DNA of 12,946 nucleotides from Brevibacillus sp. (GTDB lineage: Bacteria > Bacillota > Bacilli > Brevibacillales > Brevibacillaceae). A program made the translations under genes and the position numbers. Under the pieces are notes generated by a model that did not search any database, was not told where the DNA came from, and worked only from the letters and a program-made list of their open reading frames with translations. Below, one piece after another: positions 1-8,322 of the stretch (its first letter is position 1; each line of letters opens with the position of its first letter). The DNA lies in the NCBI GenBank assembly GCA_029240815.1, contig JARDZO010000160.1, positions 1-12,946 of the forward strand. The letters run 5' to 3'.

Positions 1-236
1 ACCAGATTGGCCTTTTGCCCATATTTGTCAGCAAAGGCCCCCCACAGAGGCGCCATGATCGCCGCGGATAAAAAAGTGGCCGAGAAAATCATCCCGGTCC
101 ACATACTGACTTCTTTACCATGAGGTACTCCCATATCCATCAAAAACAGCGGGAGGAACGGCATGATCATACTCATCGAACCCGAGATGATAAAATTGCA
201 GATCCAGAGGATTCTCGCATTTCTTTTCCAGCTCAT
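1..236 (-). CDS. MFS transporter, MdtG-like, N-terminal part (cut by window edge)
   Basis: Partial gene; only about 78 N-terminal residues are visible and the frame runs off the left edge. The start is ATG at 234-236 with an AGGGGAT SD seven bases upstream. An in-frame ATG three codons earlier would sit directly against the SD and is less likely. The protein opens MSWKRNARILWICNF, then has the MIMPFLPLF stretch, a WTGMIFSATFL helix and an MFS motif A-like loop GAFADKYGQK (residues 66-75). Order and spacing resemble the N-terminus of E. coli MdtG, a 12-helix drug/proton antiporter of the major facilitator superfamily in the cytoplasmic membrane. It lies 57 bp after the M20 hydrolase gene on the same strand, so it is probably the last visible gene of that operon. 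Export of a product or toxic compound is inference; uptake is also possible. Confidence 0.8.
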   Translation of the reverse strand, partial: MSWKRNARILWICNFIISGSMSMIMPFLPLFLMDMGVPHGKEVSMWTGMIFSATFLSAAIMAPLWGAFADKYGQKANL

Positions 237-293
237 CGGGTACATCCCCTATCGTTTGTGGAAACATGAGACAAAACCTGTACCGTACTTATT

Positions 294-1478
294 CTATGAG
301 ACGAACTGCGCTTCTTTCGCTTTGCGGAAATCTTCTTTGATCTCGGACAAGGCGGCTGGGTCGACAATCAAGTCATACCCGACACCTGCTAAAGATTTTG
401 CCGCCGACAAAACGGCTGCATGGCCCTCATCGCTCACTCCCGCAGCCACCCATTCTTTTGAATGGCTCGAAGTTCCAAAAGGGACAAATTGCACACGTAA
501 GCACGCCCCAGGGATTCGGTAGGTCACATTGGCGAAATCGGTAGAGCCCGTGCTTGTTCGAGGAGGAGATATTTCCTGAATCCCTGCCTCTCTCGCATTT
601 TCCAGCATTAATTTGTTCAAGGTTTCCACATTGATTTTATTTTCACACGTCTTCATTTCATTGATCGTCAACTGCGTACCCGTAGCGAGGGCAGCCCCAC
701 GTGCTGCATTATATACCCGCTCCACCACCGTGTCCAGATAAGGGCGATCCGCTGCACGGATATAAAACTGAGCTGCTGCGCGATCAGGAACAATGTTCGG
801 CACGACACCACCATCGGTAATCACACCATGAATCCGAACGTCTGTCCGCACATGCTCTCGTAAATATTCAATCGCGTTGAACATCATGAGGACCCCATCC
901 AAAGCGCTGATCCCTTTCTCCGGTGCCACCGCCGCATGAGCTGCCTTCCCTTCGAAAACGAATTCAACCATGTTCATCGCCAGCGATTTCCCATCTACTG
1001 TCGTGCGGTCTCCTCCATGCATCATCAGCGCTACATCCAGCTGATCGAAAACACCTGCCTTAATCATGGGCAGCTTTCCACTCGTGGTCTCCTCGGCAGG
1101 GGTACCATAGACGGCAATCGTAGCCGGCAAGTCTCCCAAATTCCGAGCCAAGGCGATTGCAGCCCCCGTGATGGAAGCAGCTTGCAGATTGTGGCCGCAG
1201 CCATGTCCCAGTCCTTCCAGCGCATCGTATTCACATAATAAACCGATGACAGGCCCGCCCTGCTTGTTTTGATAAATGGCGGAAAAAGCCGTTTCTAATC
1301 CTGCTAGCCCTATTTCTACCTGAAAGCCGTGATTCGCCAATGTATGGGTCAAAAGTTCAACAGCTTTGAATTCCTCGTTTCCCAATTCAGGGTTGTCATG
1401 AATGAAATCATTGATGGCAAGAATGGTCTCGCTTAAATCGTCTACGGTTCTATATAGTTTTTCTTTTGATGTATTCAC
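294..1478 (-). CDS. M20-family metallo-amidohydrolase (AbgB/PM20D2-like)
   Basis: A 394-residue protein of the M20D amidohydrolase group, which cleaves amide or peptide bonds using two metal ions in the cytoplasm. Visible motifs are GHGCGHN (Cys94 and His96, likely metal ligands), GTPAEE (125-130, with the catalytic glutamate pair), MMHGG (His154), AHAAVAPEKG around His181 in the dimerisation domain, GSTDFANV (311-318) and a C-terminal SSHS (His339). The GSTD motif and GTPAEE resemble the AbgB (p-aminobenzoyl-glutamate hydrolase) and PM20D2 (dipeptidase) branch. Length is normal for the family. The start is GTG at 1476-1478, chosen because a perfect GGAGGT lies seven bases upstream; the nearby ATG at 1498-1500 is out of frame. 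The gene starts 27 bp after the second ABC ATPase gene, which suggests that it acts on the imported substrate. The actual substrate cannot be read from sequence. Confidence 0.93.
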   Translation of the reverse strand: MNTSKEKLYRTVDDLSETILAINDFIHDNPELGNEEFKAVELLTHTLANHGFQVEIGLAGLETAFSAIYQNKQGGPVIGLLCEYDALEGLGHGCGHNLQAASITGAAIALARNLGDLPATIAVYGTPAEETTSGKLPMIKAGVFDQLDVALMMHGGDRTTVDGKSLAMNMVEFVFEGKAAHAAVAPEKGISALDGVLMMFNAIEYLREHVRTDVRIHGVITDGGVVPNIVPDRAAAQFYIRAADRPYLDTVVERVYNAARGAALATGTQLTINEMKTCENKINVETLNKLMLENAREAGIQEISPPRTSTGSTDFANVTYRIPGACLRVQFVPFGTSSHSKEWVAAGVSDEGHAAVLSAAKSLAGVGYDLIVDPAALSEIKEDFRKAKEAQFVS

Positions 1479-1505
1479 ACTTCCTACCTCCGTCTGTCAT
1501 TCTAT

Positions 1506-2471
1506 TTAGCTGTATAAATGGCATGCCACGTAGCGTCCGTTGACTTCCTGGAACGCTGGTTTTTCCGTCCTGCAAATATCCATGCACTCGCTGCAGCGCG
1601 GATGAAAGGTGCAGCCAGACGGCGGATTGGCGGGACTGGGCACATCTCCCTGTAAAACGATTCTCTCTTTTTTGATCAACGGATTGGGTACAGGAACAGC
1701 CGAAAGCAGTGCTTTGGTATACGGATGCATGGGCGAATCGTAAAGATCGTTTTTTTCTGCCAGCTCTACGATTCTGCCCAGATACATCACACCGACGCGA
1801 TCACTGATATGCTTTACTACACTCAAATCGTGGGCGATGAACAAGTAGGTCAATTGAAACTGTTCCTGCAAATCCTGCAGTAGATTGATCACCTGTGACT
1901 GAATGGAAACATCCAAGGCAGAAACCGGCTCATCTGCCACGATCAGTTTTGGGTTGAGAGCCAGTGCTCGCGCAATCCCGATTCGCTGGCGTTGCCCCCC
2001 GCTGAATTCATGGGCATAGCGCTTGGCGTGATAGCTGTGCAAGCCGACAACCTGGAGAAGCTCGTCTACCCGCCTGTCTCTTTCTTTCCCCTGATAGAGT
2101 TGATGGATCTGAAACGGCTCTGCGATCAGCTCCCCGACTGTCAGCCTTGGATCGAGGGAGGCATACGGATCTTGAAACACCATTTGCAAATCTTTGCGCA
2201 GCTTTCGCATTTCCGCACTCTTCATGTGCAGGAGGTTTTTCCCTTCGTACAGGACCTCACCCTCTGTCGGCGTAAGCAGCTGCAGGATGGTTCGCCCCGT
2301 CGTGGATTTCCCACAACCGCTTTCTCCCACCAAGCCGAGCGTTTCACCTTTGAAAATCGTAAAGTCGAGACCGTCTACCGCCTTGACATGACCGACTGTT
2401 TTTTTGAACATTCCTTTTCGGATGGGAAAGTACTTCTTCAAGTTTTTGATCTCAACCAACGGCTGTTTCAT
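1506..2471 (-). CDS. Peptide ABC transporter ATP-binding protein, OppF/DppF type
   Basis: A 321-residue ATPase subunit of a dipeptide/oligopeptide importer; with the partner ATPase it powers transport at the cytoplasmic face of the membrane. Motifs are Walker [10 protein letters not shown] (about residues 49-57), signature SGGQRQR (157-163), Walker B LIVADEP (176-182) and H-loop His214. The C-terminal oligopeptide domain has an HPY motif (249-251) and four cysteines (287, 293, 296, 300) as found in family members proposed to bind an iron-sulfur cluster. The start ATG at 2469-2471 has GGGAGG nine bases upstream and begins [11 protein letters not shown], as the family usually does. An ATG at 2498 would add nine residues without an SD. 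It overlaps the end of the preceding ATPase gene by 20 bp, which indicates translational coupling. Confidence 0.95.
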   Translation of the reverse strand: MKQPLVEIKNLKKYFPIRKGMFKKTVGHVKAVDGLDFTIFKGETLGLVGESGCGKSTTGRTILQLLTPTEGEVLYEGKNLLHMKSAEMRKLRKDLQMVFQDPYASLDPRLTVGELIAEPFQIHQLYQGKERDRRVDELLQVVGLHSYHAKRYAHEFSGGQRQRIGIARALALNPKLIVADEPVSALDVSIQSQVINLLQDLQEQFQLTYLFIAHDLSVVKHISDRVGVMYLGRIVELAEKNDLYDSPMHPYTKALLSAVPVPNPLIKKERIVLQGDVPSPANPPSGCTFHPRCSECMDICRTEKPAFQEVNGRYVACHLYS

Positions 2472-3450
2472 GTCGCGTGTCCTCCCTATCTTCTGCATGG
2501 AGCCAGCATCTGCTCAAATGCCCTTGCTCCACTTCAACCAAACGGGGCGCTTTTTGCCGACACAATTCCGTTGCGAATTCACAGCGAGGAGCAAAGCTGC
2601 ACCCATCGCGAATGGTACCTGGGATCGGAACATTCCCTTTAATGGAGTACAGTCTTCTCTCAGCTGACTCCAGGCTCGGAATCGATTTCATCAGTCCTTG
2701 CGTGTATGGATGCTGCGGTTTGGTAAACAGGGTGACAACGTCTGCTTCCTCCACGACTTTTCCCGCGTACATCACGATCACGCGATCACACATTTCAGCC
2801 ACTACACCCAAGTCATGAGTAATCATCATGATCGCGGTTCCCTGCTTTTCTTTCAAATCCCGCATCAGGTCCAGAATCTGCGCCTGAATCGTCACGTCCA
2901 GAGCAGTCGTCGGTTCGTCTGCGATCAACAGCTTTGGATTACAAGCCATCGCCATGGCGATCATGACCCGCTGTCTCATTCCTCCCGATAGCTGATGGGG
3001 ATATTCGTCGACGATTTGGTCCGGCCGAGGAATTCCTACACGCTTGAGCATCTCGATGGATCGCTCACGGGCCATTTGCTTACTCATCTTCATATGGATC
3101 TCGACGGCTTCTCCAATCTGCTGCCCAATCGTAAATACCGGATTGAGCGAGGTCATCGGCTCCTGAAAAATCATGGCCATTTCGTTGCCACGAAGTTCTC
3201 TCATCTCCTCATCACTCAGAGCCAGAATGTCCTTTTGCTGAAAGGTAATGGAGCCCTCGACCACTTTACCGGGTGTCAGACGCATCGTCGTCAGAGAGGT
3301 AACGCTTTTCCCGCAACCGGACTCCCCTACGATCCCTACCGTTTCCCCTTCATAGATCGCGATATCCACTCCATCGACCGCAGGAACCACGCCATCGTCT
3401 GTATAAAAATAGGTTTTCAAGCCTTTGATTTCGAGCAACTTGTTCTTCAA
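2452..3450 (-). CDS. Peptide ABC transporter ATP-binding protein, OppD/DppD type
   Basis: A 332-residue ATPase, the heterodimer partner of the next gene product. Motifs are Walker A GESGCGKS (42-49), signature LSGGMRQR (154-161), Walker B LLIADEP (174-180), H-loop His212, and the C-terminal oligopeptide domain with HPY (247-249) and cysteines 284, 290, 297 and 315. The GGMRQR form of the signature is typical of the OppD/DppD side; the partner has GGQRQR. The start is TTG (3448-3450), supported by AAAGGGAGG ending about seven bases upstream and by the family-typical opening [11 protein letters not shown]; there is no ATG or GTG that fits. It begins 18 bp after the stop of the upstream permease gene and overlaps the downstream ATPase gene by 20 bp. 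Confidence 0.95.
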   Translation of the reverse strand: MKNKLLEIKGLKTYFYTDDGVVPAVDGVDIAIYEGETVGIVGESGCGKSVTSLTTMRLTPGKVVEGSITFQQKDILALSDEEMRELRGNEMAMIFQEPMTSLNPVFTIGQQIGEAVEIHMKMSKQMARERSIEMLKRVGIPRPDQIVDEYPHQLSGGMRQRVMIAMAMACNPKLLIADEPTTALDVTIQAQILDLMRDLKEKQGTAIMMITHDLGVVAEMCDRVIVMYAGKVVEEADVVTLFTKPQHPYTQGLMKSIPSLESAERRLYSIKGNVPIPGTIRDGCSFAPRCEFATELCRQKAPRLVEVEQGHLSRCWLHAEDREDTRHETAVG

Positions 3451-3468
3451 GTCGGTACCTCCCTTTTG

Positions 3469-4374
3469 TCACAGCTTCATCTTGGGGTCGAGAGCATCGC
3501 GCAAGCCATCCCCTAGCATGTTGAAAGCCAAAACCATAAACATAATGGCCAAACCGGGGATCGTGCTCACGTGCGGGGCCGTCCGCAAATATTCTCTTCC
3601 TGTGCTTAGCATGGCTCCCCATTCTGGTGTAGGAGGCTGAGCTCCCATCCCTAAAAAGCTGAGACCCGCAGCCGTCAAAATCGCGGTCGCGATCCGCATC
3701 GTAGATAACACGATGATGGGTGCGATGCTGTTTGGAAGAATGTGCTTCCAGATGATAAACAAATGGGTGCCTCCCATCGCTCTGGCAGCTTCGATGTATT
3801 CCTTGTTTTTAATCGAAATGACCGAGCTGCGTGAAATGCGGGCAAAGGTCGGAACGGAAAAAATACCGATGGCAATCATCACGTTGATCATGCCCGGCCC
3901 AAGTACACTGACAATCGCCAGTGCCAAGAGAAAGCTGGGAAATGCCATAAAAATATCCATGATCCGCATCACCAGCGAATCCACGAATCCACCGAAATAA
4001 CCCGAGATGGTCCCTAGAGCCACCCCAAAAACAATCGAGATCAACACCCCTACAATTCCGATCATGAGGGAGATTTGTGCACCATAAATAACTCGCGAAA
4101 AAATATCGCGTCCGAATTCATCTGTACCGAAAAAATGATGGATCGAAGGAGCTTCCAGCATCACCTGCATATTTTGCTCGAACGGATCATGAGGAGCGAT
4201 CCACGGAGCAAAGATGGCGACTACGAGAAATACGAGCACCATCCACAGTCCTGCCATCGCCCGCTTGTTCTTCTTAAAACGATTCACAATCATTTTCCAT
4301 GGGGAACGAGCCCTGTACGTAGCTTCGATCGAAAGGTTGTCCGCTTGTGGGACTACGACTTCTGTCTGACTCAT
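3469..4374 (-). CDS. Peptide ABC transporter permease, OppC/DppC type
   Basis: A 301-residue inner permease subunit. It has the OppC N-terminal region with the first membrane helix (AGLWMVLVFLVVAIFAPW), the conserved periplasm-side motif GTDEFGRDIFSRVIYG (about 83-98), several further hydrophobic spans, and the cytoplasmic EAA loop EAARAMGG (195-202) that contacts the ATPases. The start ATG at 4372-4374 was chosen because AGAGGAG lies seven bases upstream; an upstream in-frame start would add 18 basic/polar residues and overlap the previous gene by 40 bp with no SD. With this start the gene follows the preceding permease gene after 14 bp. It forms the membrane channel together with that OppB-type subunit. 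Confidence 0.95.
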   Translation of the reverse strand: MSQTEVVVPQADNLSIEATYRARSPWKMIVNRFKKNKRAMAGLWMVLVFLVVAIFAPWIAPHDPFEQNMQVMLEAPSIHHFFGTDEFGRDIFSRVIYGAQISLMIGIVGVLISIVFGVALGTISGYFGGFVDSLVMRIMDIFMAFPSFLLALAIVSVLGPGMINVMIAIGIFSVPTFARISRSSVISIKNKEYIEAARAMGGTHLFIIWKHILPNSIAPIIVLSTMRIATAILTAAGLSFLGMGAQPPTPEWGAMLSTGREYLRTAPHVSTIPGLAIMFMVLAFNMLGDGLRDALDPKMKL

Positions 4375-4388
4375 GAATTTGCTCCTCT

Positions 4389-5309
4389 CTAATCGTATCT
4401 GACTCTGGGATCTACGAGACTGTAACAAAGGTCAACGATCAAATTGACGATGACAAAGATCGAGGCAACAAACAGAATGCTGCCCTGGATTGCAGGGTAA
4501 TCCCGAAATTGGATGGACTGGATAATGAATCTCCCAATACCGTTCATGGAAAATACCGTCTCTGTCAGTACGGCTCCCCCCAGTAAGTGCCCGAACTCCA
4601 AGCCCACGATCGTGATGATCGGAATAAGCGCGTTTTTCAGGGTATGTTTGTAGATCACCCACTTTTCTTTGACGCCCTTGGCTCTTGCCGTGCGGACGAA
4701 GTCTTGATGAATAACCTCAAGAATACTGGAGCGGGACAGCCTGGCTAAAATGGCCGAGGAAGAAAGACCGAGCGCCACGGCAGGAAGGATGAAGTATTTA
4801 AAGCTGTCATTACCGCCCGACGGCAGCACCTGCAAGTAATACGAGAAGATTAAGATGAGCATTAACCCCAGCCAAAAAATCGGCATGGAAATGCCAAACA
4901 GCGAAAACATCATGGTAGCGTTATCCCTTTTGCTGTTGGGTTTCGTCGCTGATAGGATTCCAGCTAAAAGTCCGACAATGACCATAATGATCACGGAGAT
5001 AAAAGTGAGCAAAAGGGTGGTCGGGAATCGGGAAACGATTTCATCCAGAACAGGGCGGTCCGAACGCAGCGATGTTCCAAGATCGCCCTTTGCCAGCCCC
5101 ATCACATACTCCCCGTACTGGACGTGTAACGGTTCATTTAACCCCAGTCGGTCGCGAACAAGGGCGACTTCTTCTTCGCTCGCTTCGTTTCCCGCGATCA
5201 TTCGGGCTGGATCTCCCGGAACGGAGTGAATGAGGATAAAGGTAGCGATGGATACACCGATCAACGTTGGGATCATCTGCAATACGCGTTTGATTATATA
5301 GCTGAGCAA
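4389..5309 (-). CDS. Peptide ABC transporter permease, OppB/DppB type
   Basis: A 306-residue first permease of the importer. It begins MLSYIIKRVLQMIPTLIGVS, the usual OppB/DppB opening (a basic N-terminus leading into helix 1). It then has HSVPGDPA, typical of the outer loop, and the EAA region (about 203-230, DFVRTARAKG followed by YKHTLKNALIP), and ends VDPRVRYD. About six membrane spans are expected. The start is TTG at 5307-5309 with a full AAGGAGG SD seven bases upstream (5317-5323); no ATG fits. It is the first gene after a 171-bp gap containing three inverted repeats, so its expression may be set below that of the binding protein. Confidence 0.94.
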   Translation of the reverse strand: MLSYIIKRVLQMIPTLIGVSIATFILIHSVPGDPARMIAGNEASEEEVALVRDRLGLNEPLHVQYGEYVMGLAKGDLGTSLRSDRPVLDEIVSRFPTTLLLTFISVIIMVIVGLLAGILSATKPNSKRDNATMMFSLFGISMPIFWLGLMLILIFSYYLQVLPSGGNDSFKYFILPAVALGLSSSAILARLSRSSILEVIHQDFVRTARAKGVKEKWVIYKHTLKNALIPIITIVGLEFGHLLGGAVLTETVFSMNGIGRFIIQSIQFRDYPAIQGSILFVASIFVIVNLIVDLCYSLVDPRVRYD

Positions 5310-5341
5310 TTGGGTGCCTCCTTCGCAAATCGATTAGAAAA

Positions 5342-5356
5342 CTTGGCTTTGCCAAG
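5342..5356 (-). terminator. Short hairpin with T tract just before the OppB-type permease gene
   Basis: On the minus strand CTTGGC-AAA-GCCAAG is a perfect 6-bp stem with a 3-nt loop followed by TTTTC. This has the form of a weak intrinsic terminator or attenuator about 32 bases upstream of the permease start codon. A second CTTGGC-complementary copy next to it (5358-5363) allows a competing, weaker fold. Function is inferred from shape only. Confidence 0.45.
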
Positions 5357-5388
5357 CCTTGGCGCGGACGAAGCCTTAGTTGCGCTTA

Positions 5389-5426
5389 TACTATCATCCT
5401 CAGAATTTTTATACTTTCTGATAGTA
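5389..5426 (-). repeat. Inverted repeat in the binding protein-permease gap
   Basis: TACTATCA (5389-5396) and TGATAGTA (5419-5426) are perfect 8-bp inverted arms. Within them TCAGAA (5400-5405) and TTCTGA (5416-5421) form a second, overlapping inverted pair. The two pairings cannot both form fully. This could be an RNA stem for processing or stability, or a protein-binding site; the sequence does not decide. Confidence 0.5.
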
Positions 5427-5438
5427 AAATAAAGGATT

Positions 5439-5460
5439 AGGGGATAGACGCCTATCCCCT
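5439..5460 (-). terminator. Hairpin directly after the binding-protein gene
   Basis: AGGGGATAG (5439-5447) and CTATCCCCT (5452-5460) form a perfect 9-bp stem with a 4-nt loop, 20 bases after the binding-protein stop codon. On the transcript it is followed by AATCCTTTATTTTAC, which is T-rich but not a clean U tract. It probably acts as a partial terminator and/or 3' stabiliser, giving more binding protein than permease, a common arrangement in ABC importer operons. Confidence 0.6.
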
Positions 5461-5480
5461 ATCCCACTTTTCTTTCCCGT

Positions 5481-7022
5481 TTATTTTTTGACGGCGTCAC
5501 GCAGGATCAGACGCTCGTTGCTCCACGAGTACACACCTTCCACGTTGTTGCGCACGCCAGAGGTCTGCTTGTATTCCACCAGGAAAATCCACGGTGCTTC
5601 TTCTTTGATCAAAGCCAATGCGTCGCTGTACAGCTTTTTGCGTTCATCCTGACTCGATGCTTTCATCGCTTTGTCAATCATGTCATCCAGCGCCGGGTTG
5701 GAGAATTTGGCGTAATTGCTGGCTCCACCCGTTTTCAGGATCGGTCGCAACGCCCAGTCCGCGTCATTCGTAGAGGCACCCCAGCTGTTGACTGCCAGAT
5801 TAAACTCGGCGTCCGGGCTCTTGATTGCTTCTTGAAACGCGCCCCACTCCCATTTTTGGAACACGACGTTCAGTCCTGCCGCTTGGAGATTTCCTTGGAT
5901 AAACTCTGCGATTTGACGGTCCATGAGGTAGCGGCCCTCTGGTGTCCACAGCTTGATCGTCGTTCCTGGTTTCACGCCTGCTTCTGCAAGCAGCTGCTTG
6001 GCCTTTTCAGGATCGTACGGATACGCTCCTACTGAGGTGTGACCCCAGATTTTTTCACCAAACGCTGCATCCAGCACTTTGGCTTGCCCTGCCATGATCT
6101 TGTTGACGATCGTCTCTTTATCCACTGCATAGTTCAGCGCTTGACGAGCTTTCACATTATCGAATGGCGCCTTTGCCGTATTGATGGAAATGTACAAGTT
6201 GCGGGAGCTCGGCTCGATCATGACCTTGAGCTTGTCATTTCCTTTGAGGCGTTCCACATCAGACGTCACGACGGGCACGATCACGTCTGCCTCACCCGTT
6301 TCCAGCATGATGGAGCGAGCGGAATTTTCCGTCACGGGTTTGAAGGTAATGGTCTTGATTTTCGGTGCCCCGCCCCAATACGCTTCATTCGCTTCAAACA
6401 CCATCTTCGTACCTGGCGTCCATTCCTTTAATTTGTAAGGGCCGGAGCCGACTGGGGATTTGCCGACATCTTTTCCTTTTTCCTGCAAGTTTTTCGGGCT
6501 ATGAATACCGCCGTTCGTATGAGCAAACGAAATTAATGCTGGGCCAAACGGGAATTTCAGGTCAAAGCTCACTTGATACTCGCTATCCACCGTTACTTTA
6601 TCGATGAACTCCCCATACAACGAATAACGGGCCAGCTTGTTTTCTTTGTTGAGCACGCGATCAAACGTATACTTGACGGCTTCCGCATTCACTGGCGTAC
6701 CATCCTGGAAATTCGCATCGTCACGCAGCTTGAACGTGATCTTCTTGCCATCTTCTGAGGTGGTCCATTCCTTTGCCAGCTGTGGAACGATCTCGTTGTT
6801 TTTGTCGAGCGTGACCAGTTTGTCATAGAGAAGCTCGTTGGCATTGTTGGAAATACCGTCACTCGTGTCCTGCGGGTCCAACGTTACCGGTTCCGTACTG
6901 AAGGCCACCACCAGTTCTTGTGCTGCGCCCTCTGTGCCCGCACCGGACGAATTGGACGTGTTGCCACAGGCTGAAACAGCAAGCGTGAGTGATAACAAAA
7001 CGGCTGACCATAATCGTTTCAT
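5481..7022 (-). CDS. Peptide-type ABC transporter substrate-binding lipoprotein (SBP_bac_5)
   Basis: A 513-residue extracellular solute-binding protein of family 5 (DppA/OppA/NikA type). It has a lipoprotein signal peptide: basic MKRLW, a hydrophobic core, and lipobox VSAC with Cys19 as the lipidation site. A low-complexity Asn/Ser/Gly linker follows. The mature part carries family landmarks: EPVTLDPQD near residue 44, the AKEWTTSEDGKKITFKLRD block (83-101) with FQDGTPVNAEAV, VGSGPYKLKEWTPG, and RQALNYAVDKETIV. The protein would sit on the outer face of the membrane and hand ligand to the permeases. The ATG start has AAGGGGG seven bases upstream. The gene lies 46 bp after the C45 hydrolase gene and is followed by a hairpin-rich gap before the permeases. 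The ligand is not predictable here; peptides, acylated amino acids and metal chelates are all known for this family. Confidence 0.94.
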   Translation of the reverse strand: MKRLWSAVLLSLTLAVSACGNTSNSSGAGTEGAAQELVVAFSTEPVTLDPQDTSDGISNNANELLYDKLVTLDKNNEIVPQLAKEWTTSEDGKKITFKLRDDANFQDGTPVNAEAVKYTFDRVLNKENKLARYSLYGEFIDKVTVDSEYQVSFDLKFPFGPALISFAHTNGGIHSPKNLQEKGKDVGKSPVGSGPYKLKEWTPGTKMVFEANEAYWGGAPKIKTITFKPVTENSARSIMLETGEADVIVPVVTSDVERLKGNDKLKVMIEPSSRNLYISINTAKAPFDNVKARQALNYAVDKETIVNKIMAGQAKVLDAAFGEKIWGHTSVGAYPYDPEKAKQLLAEAGVKPGTTIKLWTPEGRYLMDRQIAEFIQGNLQAAGLNVVFQKWEWGAFQEAIKSPDAEFNLAVNSWGASTNDADWALRPILKTGGASNYAKFSNPALDDMIDKAMKASSQDERKKLYSDALALIKEEAPWIFLVEYKQTSGVRNNVEGVYSWSNERLILRDAVKK

Positions 7023-7068
7023 TTGTTTTCCCCCTTATGTCTATGGAATGATGCTAGTGATCCCTGAT

Positions 7069-8169
7069 TCATGTTGTAAAGCTGTAGCACTTATACTCGT
7101 ACTGGTGTGGCGGGCCAATGGCGATCCACAGATTCCCTTTGCTCGGTTCAGCGATCACGGATGCAAAGGTGATCGAATCCCCGAAATCCCCTGGCATTCG
7201 ACACAAGGTGTGGGGAGCTGTTTCGCGATCCCGCAACAGCTCTTGCATGGCTTCCACATCGATCTGGCCATGTTTGTTTTCTAACAGGGTACGCATACGA
7301 TGCAAGCGAACACGAGAGTTTTCTAGGTCTTCCCCTGTCTTACGTTCTTCCTCCACCATGCTCTCGGCCACAAAATGATTGGAATGGGCGAGTAGGCCGT
7401 TTACGGATTCAATCGTGGCTGTATGCGTAGGCACGGTTTCCAGATCCAGACTTCTTCCTGTCTGATCCAGCAGAATCAGATTTCTCGAGGAAGCCCGATG
7501 CACGCTCTGCACCAACGCGACTGCTTCATCCACGGAATGTTTCGTCAATGCCAGTCGGGAAAGCAAGTAACGGGGAAAGCCGATTCTCCAGCCATCACAC
7601 ACCAGAAAGTTGGCAAACACGCCTAAGCCAGCATCGTTGATCCCGATGTACGATACTTGCCCAGCAGGCGTCAGCATGAGACAAGCTGGCCCATCATTTG
7701 GTACGTACTCGGCAACAATCCCCACTTCGGAATAAAAGGCAGGCAGATCCGCATTTTGTCCAATAAGCGGCGTACCGTCCTTTGAAGCCTCCGGTGTCAC
7801 AGCAAAGGTCGTGCATTCATCCGTCGTATCGAAATGATGATAGATCTCGGCGCGAAGCTGGAGAAAATATGCCTCGCCAAGCGAGATTTTCGCCCCTTCT
7901 GCAATTCCCTGAATCTCTTCATCAAAAAAAGGAGCATACTCCTGAACGAATGGTCTATATTTCAATGCCTCCTCTTCCAATGCACGCATGGAAGGGATCT
8001 GTACTTTCGAACGCAAGCGCTCAAGTGCGTAATCCCGATGCTTTTGGATCAGCGCGGTACATGATTCCCCGTATTGCTGACCAATCTCACGATGAGTTCC
8101 ACTGAATCGATAGTAAGGAAAAGACTTGGTTGACCGGCCTCCATTTTCAAACTGCTGCCCTTTTTCCAT
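7069..8169 (-). CDS. C45-family acyltransferase/amidohydrolase (isopenicillin N acyltransferase-like, Ntn fold)
   Basis: A 366-residue protein resembling the peptidase C45 / acyl-CoA:6-APA acyltransferase family, whose members are N-terminal-nucleophile enzymes that cut themselves before an internal cysteine and then cleave or transfer acyl groups on amides. The likely nucleophile is Cys119 in DECTTFAV, preceded by the helical region RFSGTHREIGQQYG (21-34). Other family-like blocks are GTPLIGQNAD (132-141), ASSRNLILLD (226-235), AHSNHF (261-266) and a C-terminal SITFASVIAEPSKGNLWIAIG (starting at 332). The residue before the cysteine is Glu, where fungal IAT has Gly. No signal peptide is seen, so it should be cytoplasmic. 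The ATG start has AGAGGAG seven bases upstream. It is the first gene of the operon, next to the divergent LysR regulator, so it is probably central to using the imported compound. Confidence 0.88.
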   Translation of the reverse strand: MEKGQQFENGGRSTKSFPYYRFSGTHREIGQQYGESCTALIQKHRDYALERLRSKVQIPSMRALEEEALKYRPFVQEYAPFFDEEIQGIAEGAKISLGEAYFLQLRAEIYHHFDTTDECTTFAVTPEASKDGTPLIGQNADLPAFYSEVGIVAEYVPNDGPACLMLTPAGQVSYIGINDAGLGVFANFLVCDGWRIGFPRYLLSRLALTKHSVDEAVALVQSVHRASSRNLILLDQTGRSLDLETVPTHTATIESVNGLLAHSNHFVAESMVEEERKTGEDLENSRVRLHRMRTLLENKHGQIDVEAMQELLRDRETAPHTLCRMPGDFGDSITFASVIAEPSKGNLWIAIGPPHQYEYKCYSFTT

Positions 8170-8238
8170 AGTTGATCTCCTCTCGGCTGAATCTCATTTT
8201 TTGCTAGACAACTGCATTCCGTGTAACGCTTACATAAA

Positions 8239-8267
8239 AATATAAGTTCAAACAAAAAATAAGTAAA
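8239..8267 (-). promoter_or_regulatory. Putative promoter of the C45/peptide-transport operon
   Basis: On the minus strand a -35-like TTTACT (8262-8267) and a -10-like TATATT (8239-8244) are separated by exactly 17 bp. This would give a leader of about 60 nt before the C45 start codon. The arm AAGTTCAAA of a long-range inverted repeat overlaps the -10 and spacer, which fits control by the divergent regulator. Confidence 0.55.
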
Positions 8268-8322
8268 ATTCATATTTTCTTAAACTGTGATAAAATTTTT
8301 ATATGAAAGAAAATTTGAACTT
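8244..8322. promoter_or_regulatory. Candidate LysR operator region between divergent genes
   Basis: AAGTTCAAA (8244-8252) and TTTGAACTT (8314-8322) are perfect 9-bp inverted arms about 60 bp apart. Between them are TTCATAT/ATATGAA (8269-8275 and 8301-8307) and an odd-centred AT palindrome ATAAAATTTTTAT (8290-8302) that contains a T-N11-A arrangement. LysR-type regulators usually bind such dyads between divergent genes. The region is very AT-rich, so some symmetry is expected by chance; the 9-bp arms are the stronger signal. Confidence 0.4.
8269..8296 (+). promoter_or_regulatory. Putative promoter of the LysR-type regulator gene
   Basis: An extended -10 TG-A-TAAAAT (TAAAAT at 8291-8296, TG at 8288-8289) is preceded by a -35-like TTCATA (8269-8274) with a 16-bp spacer. 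The start codon is about 40 bases past the expected transcription start, with AGGAG eight bases before the ATG. The -35 lies back to back with that of the opposite promoter, so binding of one RNA polymerase or of the regulator would affect both. Confidence 0.45.

Noticed and set aside
6838..7284. A 148-codon plus-strand frame
   Set aside because: Antisense to the binding-protein and C45 genes, which are both well supported.
8268..8285. Possible CodY box in the divergent region
   Set aside because: The best match to the AATTTTCWGAAAATT consensus has about four mismatches in a very AT-rich stretch, too weak to report as a site.
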